Source: Beijerinckiaceae bacterium (GTDB lineage: Bacteria > Pseudomonadota > Alphaproteobacteria > Rhizobiales > Beijerinckiaceae). Taken from it: 64,000 bases of DNA. The first letter of the stretch is position 1. Each line of letters starts with the position of its first letter. The stretch lies in NCBI GenBank assembly GCA_030684835.1, contig JAUXWZ010000064.1:1-64000 (forward strand), written 5' to 3'. Below, piece by piece: positions 1 through 9,252 of the stretch. The notes beneath the pieces are model-generated. The model ran no database searches. It was not told where the DNA came from and was given only the letters and a program-made list of their open reading frames with translations. A program made the position numbers and the translations under genes.

Positions 1-63
1 CACCATCCTCTCGCCCATCCCGCTTGCCCCGCCAGCCCTCTTGCGGCTATTGTCCGCCGCGTC

Positions 64-137
64 GCGGGTGTAGTTCAATGGTAGAACGGCAGCTTCCCAA
101 GCTGCATACGAGGGTTCGATTCCCTTCACCCGCTCCA
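64..137 (+). tRNA. tRNA-Gly (anticodon CCC), CCA encoded
   Basis: GCGGGTG/CACCCGC acceptor stem, GCAGC-TTCCCAA-GCTGC anticodon arm, GGTTCGATTCC T-arm, 3' T-CCA. Confidence 0.96.
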
Positions 138-611
138 GCCACCCAAACTTAAGCGTTTTTCCCGCAGCTCGATGCGGGCATGCTCGGGTGCGCGGTTCTC
201 GATTTCCTAATCATCGGCGCGCGCCTTGGCGATTCCCTGCTTGATCAGAAGCAGGACGACGTCGAGGCCCGCGACGCGGCACACCGAAGATCCTCGGCGC
301 CTCGCCTGACCAACGACGGATCGTAGGCGGTGTCGATGCCAAGCGCGCCTCCGTCCACGACCTGACCGTCAGCCGCTCTAACGTGTGTGCTGGACAACAG
401 GAAGACAGCGATCCACACTTGCGCCCAACGGAATTGAAACACGTCATGCCTTGACCCGGCCTTTTCAACGAATTCGCATTGCGCGGATAGCCATCATAGC
501 CTCCACTTACATAAGCTGACGCGAATTTTAGTGTTGGCCCGAACACTGCATGCAAATCGGGAGGCGCTGGCAGCTGGAATTGTTGACGCCAGCATGAAGG
601 GAAAAATTCAA

Positions 612-1670
612 ATGAATATATTTTCAGGCTCCCGCGCGCGAATTTTATCCCTGGCCATAGTTAGCGCAATCGCGCAATGTTCTTGGGCAACAGCGCAGGA
701 CAATGATGCGCTAGCTGCTTTCTATCGCAACAAAAATATTGATATTTACATCGGCTATTCCGCCGGCGGCAGCTACGACGCCTACGCAAGAATTGTCGGA
801 CGCTTTATCGGCAATCACATTCCCGGTCAGCCGCGCGTCGTGATGCGGCAAATGGCGGGCGGCGGAAGCCGCATTGCGGCAAACCATGTATTCAACATCG
901 CCCCGCGCGACGGCACCGTTATGGCGACGGCCGATCAGGCGATGCCTGTGCAACAGGCGGTAGGCGATCCCGACATCAAGTTTGACACCAGCCGGCTCAA
1001 CTGGATTGGCAATCCAACGGCCGACAACAATCTTCTCGTCGTCTGGCACACCTCGGGCGTACACACGCTGGACGACATCAAGAAGAAGGAAGTCGTCATC
1101 GCATCGACTGGCATCAACACCTCGTCCCAATATGCGCAGGCGCTCAACTCGATAGCGGGCGCCCGCTTCAAGATCGTCCTTGGATATCCCGGCGCCGCCG
1201 AGATGGGTCTGGCGATGGAGCGGGGCGAAGTCATGTCTCATACAGCGCCTTGGGCGGCGTGGAAGGCGAACCGGCCAGACTGGGTGCGCGACAAGAAAAT
1301 CAACATCATCTTCCAGGTGGGCCTGACGCGCTCGCGCGAGCTTCCCGATGTGCCGCTGTTCATGGATTACGCGCAGAACGATCTCGACCGCGCCGCGCTG
1401 CGCTTGTTTTCTGCCGCTGCGACGATTGGCCGGCCGCTTTTTTCGACGCCCGATACGCCGCCCGAGAGAGTTGACGCGCTGCGGCGCGCTTTCGATTTGA
1501 CAATGCAGGACCGTAGTTTCCTTGATGCCGCGGCCAAGACGGGCCTCGATATCGAGCCCGTATCCGGCCTTGAGCTGCAGCGCATCGTCAATGACATCGT
1601 GAACACGCCCAAAGAGGTGACCGCCAGGCTTGCGGCGATCATCGCGCTCCCCGATCAGAAGAAGAATTAG
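612..1670 (+). CDS. Bug/TctC-like tripartite tricarboxylate transporter substrate-binding protein (divergent)
   Basis: Signal peptide then FYRNKNIDIYIGYSAGGSYDAYARIVGRFIGNHIPGQP...NIAPRDGTV; start uncertain (ORF opens at 531, ATGs at 594 and 612). Confidence 0.85.
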   Translation: MNIFSGSRARILSLAIVSAIAQCSWATAQDNDALAAFYRNKNIDIYIGYSAGGSYDAYARIVGRFIGNHIPGQPRVVMRQMAGGGSRIAANHVFNIAPRDGTVMATADQAMPVQQAVGDPDIKFDTSRLNWIGNPTADNNLLVVWHTSGVHTLDDIKKKEVVIASTGINTSSQYAQALNSIAGARFKIVLGYPGAAEMGLAMERGEVMSHTAPWAAWKANRPDWVRDKKINIIFQVGLTRSRELPDVPLFMDYAQNDLDRAALRLFSAAATIGRPLFSTPDTPPERVDALRRAFDLTMQDRSFLDAAAKTGLDIEPVSGLELQRIVNDIVNTPKEVTARLAAIIALPDQKKN

Positions 1671-1798
1671 CTGCACGCGTTAAGGCGGCGCCTGAAGTTC
1701 CGCGCGCCATAAATTCAGGTCGACGTCTGCGCGCGCCTCGCGGTAGTCTCCGTCCCAATGAGAATTCCCGCCAACGGGATAATCAAGGGGAGGTCGCC

Positions 1799-2830
1799 AT
1801 GAAGATCGCACACATGCGCATCGTGTCCGTGCTTGCTTTGGCTGTTGTAGCGCTCGCGCCAATGAAGACGTCCGCCGCCGATTACTATGCCGGCAAGCAG
1901 ATCACCTTCATCATCGGCACCTCGCCCGGCGGCGGGTTCGACATCTACGGGCGCACCGTTGCGCGGCATTTGCCCAAGCACCTTCCCGGCGCGCCGGTGA
2001 TCATCGTGCAGAACATGAACGGCGCCAGTACCATGCGCGCCGCAGGCTTCATTTATAACATAGCGCCAAAGGATGGCACGGTGATTGGCGCGATTTCGCC
2101 TGGCGCCGTGGTCGGCCCGCTGCTCGATGGCAAGGCGGACGCCCTTTACGATCCGACAAAGTTTCATTACCTCGCCACGGCCAACAATTCCGCGCGCGTG
2201 TGCGCGACGTTCGGCACATCGAAAACCAAGACGTTCGCCGATGCGCTGAAGCAGGAAACGATCATCGGTTCAGTGGCCGAAGGAGGCTCGACGCGCGACT
2301 ACGCCTACCTGCACAGGAACACGTCGAAGGCGAAATTCCGCATCATCGCCGGCTACAAGGGCACACCCGATGTGCTGCTCGCGATGGAGCGCGGCGAGGT
2401 GGATGGCATCTGCGGGCTCGACTGGTCAAGTTTGCGCGCGCAGAAGGGCGATTACATTCGTGACGGCAAGCTCAACATCCTCGTGCAGACAGGGCTTGAG
2501 CCCAACGAGGAGCTTACAAAAATGGGCGTGCCGCAAATCTGGCGGTTCTTCGAGAACGACGAAGATAAGGCGGTTGCAGAACTTGTCATCGCGCAGCAAT
2601 TGTTCGGGCGGCCCTACATCGCGCCGCCCGGCACGACGCCCGAGGCCGTGGCGCTCCTGCGTGCAGGTTTCATTGCGGCGTTGAGCGATCCGGCTCTCAT
2701 CGCTGACGCGGCGCGCTCGCAGATTGATTTGGCGCCCGCTGGCGGTGAACGCGTGCAGGAGGGTGTGCGCAAGATCTATGCTGCGCCCACTAGCATTGTG
2801 GAGCGCGCGCGTGAGGCTATCCGTAGATAG
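1799..2830 (+). CDS. Bug/TctC-like substrate-binding protein (divergent)
   Basis: Signal peptide; YYAGKQITFIIGTSPGGGFDIYGRTVARHLPKHLPGAP...NIAPKDGTVIG; GGGGAGG RBS upstream of the ATG. Confidence 0.88.
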   Translation: MKIAHMRIVSVLALAVVALAPMKTSAADYYAGKQITFIIGTSPGGGFDIYGRTVARHLPKHLPGAPVIIVQNMNGASTMRAAGFIYNIAPKDGTVIGAISPGAVVGPLLDGKADALYDPTKFHYLATANNSARVCATFGTSKTKTFADALKQETIIGSVAEGGSTRDYAYLHRNTSKAKFRIIAGYKGTPDVLLAMERGEVDGICGLDWSSLRAQKGDYIRDGKLNILVQTGLEPNEELTKMGVPQIWRFFENDEDKAVAELVIAQQLFGRPYIAPPGTTPEAVALLRAGFIAALSDPALIADAARSQIDLAPAGGERVQEGVRKIYAAPTSIVERAREAIRR

Positions 2831-2957
2831 GGCTGCGACGGCCAGGCAAGTTCAACACACCCCCGGATTTATTCGGCGCCGCCGCCAAGCGCCCACGGGC
2901 TCAACCAGGACAGGCGCGCCCGAATGTTTCTATCTGTCGGGCTGGAGGCGGATGAGA

Positions 2958-3572
2958 TCATTCCTCGTGTTCTGGCGCGAAGCCGCTGTAGCGGCCTTCC
3001 GCCTCGTGATAGCTGCGCGCCAGATCGCTCACGACCGCGCCAATGCGTTCCACGACAGCTCGTTCCGCCTGCCCAACAGCCTTGCGCCGCTCCAGCCTCA
3101 CCAACGAGCCCATGATCTGTAATTGATTGCCGAGGCGATGGTTGATTTCGCGCAGCAACCGGACGTTTTCCGCCGTCCGCGCCGCCACTTCACGCTCAAG
3201 CTCCAGTGCGCGCTCGCGGGGCGACGCAATGCGCAACGCGCGAGGCACAATCGCGATCAAAGCCATGGCGGTGACGACAGAAAGCGCGGCGCATATGGTC
3301 TTGACCGTAGCTTCGAGCACCGTGTGCTCGAAGGTGGTGTACGGCATCTGCAGCGCATGGACGAGATGGGTCAGGCCGCAGGCCACGATGAACGCTGCAA
3401 ATAACGCAAGCATCCACGGGTAGGGGATGTCGAGGAGCCGCTTTCGCAGGACCATGATAAGGCCAATTGGAATTGCGAAATAGGCCAGCGCAATGCTCAG
3501 GTCTCCCGCAAGCACAAGCTTGCCGAGCGGTGACATCGCTCCGCACAAAGCCAAAAAGTCGAAGGGATTCAT
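2958..3572 (-). CDS. Membrane sensor with ETR1-like ethylene-binding domain and HisKA_2-like DHp segment, no HATPase domain
   Basis: GDLSIALAYFAIPIGLI...AAFIVACGLTHLVHAL matches the plant ETR1 transmembrane sensor pattern (D, Y, IP, C-x3-H); EINHRLGNQLQIMGSLVRLE resembles the HisKA_2 H-box; ORF ends shortly after. Confidence 0.85.
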   Translation of the reverse strand: MNPFDFLALCGAMSPLGKLVLAGDLSIALAYFAIPIGLIMVLRKRLLDIPYPWMLALFAAFIVACGLTHLVHALQMPYTTFEHTVLEATVKTICAALSVVTAMALIAIVPRALRIASPRERALELEREVAARTAENVRLLREINHRLGNQLQIMGSLVRLERRKAVGQAERAVVERIGAVVSDLARSYHEAEGRYSGFAPEHEE

Positions 3573-3806
3573 CCCGCCTGCGCCGCCCCATTGCCCCCGT
3601 GTGTACGTTTAGTGACACAACTGGGTTTAGGCTACTGCGAAATAATCTAAAATAAGCTTGGCTTTTTCGTTGCTGCAGCTTGGCTGAAGAGGAACGCCAG
3701 GGACGCCGCTAATTCAGCGGCGCGCCACAAACAACCAACGCGGCGCGCGTTTTGACCGGGCCGGCTCAGGCCCCCCCATCTGCGTCGGCCTTTCTAATGG
3801 CACGTC

Positions 3807-5174
3807 TTATCGCGCAATCCGCAACATGGTCATCTGCTGGGCGATCGCATTGAAGGCGGAGGACAATTGCATCGCGTTTGTCGCGTCGAAATACTTGTCG
3901 GCAGACGTGGCGCACGCACGAAGCAAATTCTTGATCGAGTTTGATGTAACATCAAACGCGATGGTGAAGACCTGAACACCGTCCGCTTTGATGTTGGTGC
4001 ACAATTCAGCGGTCAGGGCGTTAGCTGTCGCAGTGTCGTAACCGTCGTGCTTGGGATAGGTCGGAGACATGGTGTTCTCTCCGTCTGTCATGAGAACGAC
4101 ATATCGCTGCGTCTTGCGGTTAGCATTCGTCGGCTCGCTGAAAGGCTCGATCGGCGACAACGTCGCCCAACCCCACATGAGGCCGGATGGAATATACGTG
4201 TTGCCGACCGCCGCGAGACCATTGATCGCGTTCAGCACTGTCGATCGGCTTGAGGAGAGGGTCGTCAGTGCGGGCGGGCAGCTCACGTTCATCACGCCGG
4301 GAACAGGATTGGTAATATAATTCTGATCGCGCACGTTCAGCGGATGATTGCGCGATCCCACACAACCTTTCCATGTCAGCGTCGTCGTCTGGTTTTGGCA
4401 AGTTTGATAATAAGGGCCATAATCGTGATCGCAGACTTCCCATGTGCCGGACCTTGGCGTAGCGACGCCATCATTCCAGTCTGTCCATGAATGAAACTGC
4501 ATGCGGCAATTGTAGGTGCGCGTTATGTCGCGGGTCTGCCAGCAGGCCTGCTGTGTCGTGGATGAATCGGGCGGAACTGAAAGCCACGGCTGGTTCCTGT
4601 TCGCGATCCCTACATTCACGTATTGCGCGAACGGCACGACCGCCATTTTAATCTGGTTGCCTTGCGTCAGCTTGTCGTAAAGCGTGTTCACCATGCCGGA
4701 TGCCGCCGTCTTAAGGCTGGTGAGTTTGCTGCCGAGCATGGATGCGGTGACGTCAAGCACGAGCGCGATCTGGATGTCCTGATCGTTACCGAGAATGGCG
4801 TCGCTGACTGAGCGCACGGGGCGCGTGTCGACGCCCATCACCTTTGACAAAGTCATGGGTACGTTCGCCGTCACTTCGACGCGAAAGGCGCTATCTGCGC
4901 CCTTCTTGAAAGGCGCGGCGGAAAAAGCAGCGACAAGGCCTGATTGGGTGAAGTTTGCATCGAACACCTGACGCGCCAGCGCCACGGCCTCGTTGGGCGG
5001 CGCTTGCGCTGCGGCAAGAGCGGCTGCGTCAGCCGCGGAGCTGAGCGCCGCGCGCGTGTTTGTCATCCGCGAATAGTCGAGACCCGCCGATGCGGCGCCC
5101 AAAAGCGCAAAAGTGCTGAGCCCGAATATCGTGGCGATATTGCCGGATTCATTCGTCGTGAAACGTCTCAGCAT
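3807..5174 (-). CDS. TadG-like pilus-assembly/VWA domain protein, paralog 3
   Basis: N-terminal TadE/G TM motif (NESGNIATIFGLSTFALLGAASAGLDYSRM), MIDAS-like VLDVTASM, VLMTDGENT; start MLRRFTTNE with RBS (ORF opens at 5231). Confidence 0.85.
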   Translation of the reverse strand: MLRRFTTNESGNIATIFGLSTFALLGAASAGLDYSRMTNTRAALSSAADAAALAAAQAPPNEAVALARQVFDANFTQSGLVAAFSAAPFKKGADSAFRVEVTANVPMTLSKVMGVDTRPVRSVSDAILGNDQDIQIALVLDVTASMLGSKLTSLKTAASGMVNTLYDKLTQGNQIKMAVVPFAQYVNVGIANRNQPWLSVPPDSSTTQQACWQTRDITRTYNCRMQFHSWTDWNDGVATPRSGTWEVCDHDYGPYYQTCQNQTTTLTWKGCVGSRNHPLNVRDQNYITNPVPGVMNVSCPPALTTLSSSRSTVLNAINGLAAVGNTYIPSGLMWGWATLSPIEPFSEPTNANRKTQRYVVLMTDGENTMSPTYPKHDGYDTATANALTAELCTNIKADGVQVFTIAFDVTSNSIKNLLRACATSADKYFDATNAMQLSSAFNAIAQQMTMLRIAR

Positions 5175-5237
5175 TTTCCTGCTCCTCAATGGTCTGCGGC
5201 GCCCGCGCAGGGCGCGGGGGGCTTTCGGCATTGCTGC

Positions 5238-6605
5238 TTATCGAGCGATCCGCAATTGCGAGAGTTGGCCCGTGATCCCTTTGAAGGCTTCACTGAGCTG
5301 CACCGCGCCAATCGCATCGAAGTATTTATCAGGCGAAGAGGCGCAGATACGAAGCTGATTCTTGATAATATTGTTATCAACGTCAAAAGAGATGGTGAAT
5401 ATCTGGACGCCGGAAGCCTTGATGTTCGTGCACAATTCGGCAGTCAGCGCATCCGCCACTGGCACATTGTAATCGTTGTGATAGGGGTAGGTCGGCGACA
5501 TCGAGTTCGCGCCATCCGTCATCAGGATCAGATATTTAGTTGTCTTGCGGCCCGGGGCGTCGGGCTCGACGAGCGGTTCGTTGCCCGATAAGGCCGCCCA
5601 ACCCCACGTCAGACCCGACGGAATATAGGTGTTGCCGACAGGCTGTAGTTCATTAATCGCGGTTAATACGGTGGACTGGCTTGGCGTCAGCGGCGTCAGC
5701 GGAACCGGACAATGGACGTTCATGACGCCGGGGGCGCGATTGATGAGGTAATTGTCGTCGCGCACGTTATTCGGATAATTGCGCGATCCTACGCAACCGT
5801 CCCATTTGAGGGTCGTCGTTTGATTAAAGCAATTCTGGTAATAGGGACCATAATCATGGTCGCAGACTTCCCACGTCCCCGTTTGCGTGCCGCAAACGCC
5901 GTCTACGCAATGTGTCCAGGAATGGAATTCCATGCGGCAATTATAGGTTCGGATGATATCGCGGGCCTGGTTGCAGACCTGCTGTGTGGTCGTTGAATCG
6001 TTGGGAACATCCATCCACGGCTGGTTGCGGTTGCCCATGCCGACGTTCACATATTGCGAAAAAGGCACCACGGCCATCTTCACCTGGTTTGCCTTCTTCA
6101 GTTTGTCGTAGAGCGCGTTCACCATGTCGGTGGCGGCGGCTTTCAGGCTGGTTATCCTTGTGCCAGCCATTGACTGCGTCACGTCGAGAACCAGCGCGAT
6201 CTGAACGTCGGAATCGTTGCCTGCAAGGACTTCACTGACCGCGCGCACGGGTGCGGATGTAAAGCCGATCGCCTGCGTCAGCGTCATCTTGACGTAGGCG
6301 ACCGCTTCGACGCGGACTGCGTCATCCTCGCCTCTCTTGATGACGGAGGTGGTGAACGCGGTGACCGGATCCCTCTCGCGGAAGTTGGCGTCGAACACCT
6401 GCCGCGAAATCGTTTGCATGTCATTGGCTGGCGCCTGAGCGCCAGCAAGTGCGGCCGCGTCGACGGCGGCCGATAACGCCGCACGCGAGTTGGTCATTCG
6501 CGAATAATCGAGGGTGGCTGAAACAGCGCCTATCATGGCCGTGGCGCCGAGCGCCACGCCGATGCCAAGACTGCCGCGTGAATCTCGGGCAAAAAACTTG
6601 AACAT
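5238..6605 (-). CDS. TadG-like pilus-assembly/VWA domain protein, paralog 2
   Basis: LDYSRMTNSRAALSAAVDAAALAGAQA, VLDVTQSMAGTRITSLKAAA, LILMTDGANSMSPTYPYHN; homologous along its length to the flanking ORFs. Confidence 0.88.
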   Translation of the reverse strand: MFKFFARDSRGSLGIGVALGATAMIGAVSATLDYSRMTNSRAALSAAVDAAALAGAQAPANDMQTISRQVFDANFRERDPVTAFTTSVIKRGEDDAVRVEAVAYVKMTLTQAIGFTSAPVRAVSEVLAGNDSDVQIALVLDVTQSMAGTRITSLKAAATDMVNALYDKLKKANQVKMAVVPFSQYVNVGMGNRNQPWMDVPNDSTTTQQVCNQARDIIRTYNCRMEFHSWTHCVDGVCGTQTGTWEVCDHDYGPYYQNCFNQTTTLKWDGCVGSRNYPNNVRDDNYLINRAPGVMNVHCPVPLTPLTPSQSTVLTAINELQPVGNTYIPSGLTWGWAALSGNEPLVEPDAPGRKTTKYLILMTDGANSMSPTYPYHNDYNVPVADALTAELCTNIKASGVQIFTISFDVDNNIIKNQLRICASSPDKYFDAIGAVQLSEAFKGITGQLSQLRIAR

Positions 6606-6715
6606 AGAAAAGCTCCGAAAGGCAATTTGGTTCTCGATAAAAAGTGCTCGAACCTAATATAGCGAAATCGGATTACTTTAAGCTAAATACCCTAGTTCAA
6701 GTTTGGTGGTATTTG

Positions 6716-7978
6716 CTATTTTGCGATGCGTAAATTTGTCATCTGACGCGCAATCGCGTCGAACGCGTCCGAGAGCTGGGTTGCACTCGTGGCGTCGAAA
6801 AAGCGATCGCTTGACGATGCGCAATTAGTGAGGAGCGTCTTTACGCTCGACGTTGTGACCTGGAACGCGATGCTGAAAACCTGGATGCCAGCAGCCTTCA
6901 CGTTAGCGCAGACTTCCGCCGTGAGCGTGTTGGCGGTCGCAACGCTGCCGCTGTTGTGGTAAGGATAGGAGGGTGAAATTGTGTTTTCGCCGTCGGTCAT
7001 CAAGACGAGATAGCGCTTTGTATCGCGCTGTGGGTCCGTCGGCTCGTTGAAAGGTTCGCCCGGAGACAGTGCTGCCCAGCCCCACATGGCGCCTGCCGGA
7101 ATATAAGTATTGCCGGTCGCCGCCAATCCGTTGATCCTGTCCAAGACATTTGTTTTAATTGCTGTGAGCGGCAACATGGCCGTCGTGCAATTGACGTTGT
7201 GGACCGCCGGAACGGCTTTGTTGCCGTAGTTTTCATCTCGCACATTCAGCGGATAATCGCGTGACCCGACGCACCCGCTCCATTTGAATTCGGTCACCAC
7301 ATCCTTGCACTGCCATATGGTTTGACTCTTTACCTTAACCCAGCCGCAGGACTCTGCAGTCGTCGTATAGTCGGCGGCGTTCGATACCCAACCGGCATTG
7401 CGGTTGTCCATTCCGATGTTGACGTATTCCGAGAACGGAACGACTGCGATTTTAACCTGGTTTGCGCGCTGAAGCCTGCTGAACAGTGTGTTCACCATGT
7501 TGGATGCGGATGCTTTCAGGTCCGTTAATCTTGTGCCGCTCATCGATCCCGTGACGTCCAGAACGAGTGCAATCTGCAGGTCGGCGTCGTTGCCCACGAC
7601 AACTTCGCTTGTCGCGCCCACGGGCGCCGACGAATATCCGATTGCCTGCGACAGCGTCATCTTCACGCTTGCTGTCGCCTTGACGCTCATGACCTCGTCG
7701 TTGCCGCGCTTAAACGAAATAGCCTCGAAAGACGTCAGGTCTGCAGAATCGCGGTAGTTCGCGTCGAAAACCTCACGGGCAATTGTTTGCCTGTTGGCTT
7801 CGGGAGCCTGGGCTGCGGCGAGCGCGGATGCGTCCGTCGCCGCGCTAAGCGACGAGCGCGCACCGTTCATTCGCGAATAGTCTAGACTTACTGAAATGGC
7901 GCCAACCATCGTCAGAGAGCCGAGCATCATTATTGCGCCGATGCTGCCCTTTTCGTCTTTGGCGAAGCGTCTCAACAT
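6716..7978 (-). CDS. TadG-like pilus-assembly/VWA domain protein, paralog 1
   Basis: LDYSRMNGARSSLSAATDASALAAAQA, VLDVTGSMSGTRL, LVLMTDGENTISPSYPYHN. Confidence 0.88.
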   Translation of the reverse strand: MLRRFAKDEKGSIGAIMMLGSLTMVGAISVSLDYSRMNGARSSLSAATDASALAAAQAPEANRQTIAREVFDANYRDSADLTSFEAISFKRGNDEVMSVKATASVKMTLSQAIGYSSAPVGATSEVVVGNDADLQIALVLDVTGSMSGTRLTDLKASASNMVNTLFSRLQRANQVKIAVVPFSEYVNIGMDNRNAGWVSNAADYTTTAESCGWVKVKSQTIWQCKDVVTEFKWSGCVGSRDYPLNVRDENYGNKAVPAVHNVNCTTAMLPLTAIKTNVLDRINGLAATGNTYIPAGAMWGWAALSPGEPFNEPTDPQRDTKRYLVLMTDGENTISPSYPYHNSGSVATANTLTAEVCANVKAAGIQVFSIAFQVTTSSVKTLLTNCASSSDRFFDATSATQLSDAFDAIARQMTNLRIAK

Positions 7979-8017
7979 CGAAATTCTCCGGTATGCGCGT
8001 AGTGGGAGCGTCGTCCG

Positions 8018-8674
8018 TTAGGCGACAGGGCAGTTTCCTGTCCCGGTGACAAAGGGTGCGCCGTCGAGGCGCGTCTGCATGTAGGCGGTTTTTCTGATTT
8101 CAATTCCAGAACCGGTATTCGTCCAGCCGGTGAAGCCCATATTCTGCGGCGCAAAATTGGTCGTGAGAGGCGCGGCGAAAGTATAAATAATGTCCACGAC
8201 TATAAATCGTCCCGGGTAGTACATGCCTGACGGGAAGCTGGTGAGGGCGGGCGAGGCAGTGTTGGCTATCTTTGTAAGCAAGCCGCAGGGCCGGGCGCTT
8301 GCCCCATTGCGCGTGACCGACCATGTCGTCCGGGCTGAGCGAACGTTGGCGGCTTCCGTCACGTCCACGCGTGAAATCGTCACCTTGAGGCTGGTGGAAG
8401 GAAAAGGCGACATGACAAGCCGTCCGGCCGCGTAGATCTCGTCAACCATGGCGGCCGTGACGTCGGTCGCGCCACGAATTTGGGCCGTAAGATCGGCCAT
8501 CGTGCGGGTGGCAGTCGCGGCCTTGCGCGCGGCCATGACGGCTTGCGTAATTTCCGTGCCGCCAAGCAGCGTTACAAGCAGCAGCGGCGAGATCATCGCG
8601 AATTCGATGGCTGCCGTGCCGGATTTGTCCCCGGCCGCGCGGGCGATTTTCTGCCGTGTCGTGAGAAAGCTCAT
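8018..8674 (-). CDS. TadE-like pseudopilin family protein
   Basis: DKSGTAAIEFAMISPLLLVTLLGGTEITQA is the classic TadE N-terminal motif; start at 8674 or 8680. Confidence 0.85.
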   Translation of the reverse strand: MSFLTTRQKIARAAGDKSGTAAIEFAMISPLLLVTLLGGTEITQAVMAARKAATATRTMADLTAQIRGATDVTAAMVDEIYAAGRLVMSPFPSTSLKVTISRVDVTEAANVRSARTTWSVTRNGASARPCGLLTKIANTASPALTSFPSGMYYPGRFIVVDIIYTFAAPLTTNFAPQNMGFTGWTNTGSGIEIRKTAYMQTRLDGAPFVTGTGNCPVA

Positions 8675-9252
8675 CAGCATGGCGCCGTTCCTCCGAACGG
8701 TTCGTTACGAAATGCAGTGGCTGCCGACATTGCATAAGTCATGACGCCGTTGACGTTGACCTGACCGCTCGTGATTGTGCCGTCTGCGACGAAGCCGTTG
8801 AGTGCAATGAAGGGCGCGAAGATCGGCGCGTGATACAGGACTCGTACAATGATTACGTCGCCTGCGCCGCCTATGCAGGACGCCGGGTTTGCCGTGTCGA
8901 ACGCTGGCACGCCGCTTGCGAATTGGGCGGCCTTGCGAATGTCGACAACGAGCTTGGTGCAATCGATAAAGTTGGGCAGCATCCGCACATTTGGCGCGTC
9001 TGGATTGCAGATGTATTTGTCGCGGAAAGCGGCTGCGGAGGCGACTCCTCCGCTCTCGTGCACTTGGCCGGTCATCACCATGCGGCCAGCTTCCTGAACG
9101 GCGGTATCGAGTCCTTGACTAACGAGCAGGCTGGTAGACGTTTGGAGAATGGCGAGCACCAGCGCCACGAACGGCGCCGCCAGCATACCGAATTCGACGG
9201 CAGTGGCGCCACTTTCGTCCCGGAGTATGTTTCGGCTTCGTCTGGTGTCCAT
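8674..9252 (-). CDS. TadE/TadG-like pilus assembly protein
   Basis: DESGATAVEFGMLAAPFVALVLAILQTSTSLL; abuts the next TadE-like gene; start MDTRRSRN inferred. Confidence 0.85.
   Translation of the reverse strand: MDTRRSRNILRDESGATAVEFGMLAAPFVALVLAILQTSTSLLVSQGLDTAVQEAGRMVMTGQVHESGGVASAAAFRDKYICNPDAPNVRMLPNFIDCTKLVVDIRKAAQFASGVPAFDTANPASCIGGAGDVIIVRVLYHAPIFAPFIALNGFVADGTITSGQVNVNGVMTYAMSAATAFRNEPFGGTAPC

Noticed and set aside
711-1676. 321-aa - strand ORF
   Set aside because: Antisense shadow of the Bug-like gene 612-1670; Arg/His-rich composition with no recognisable domain.
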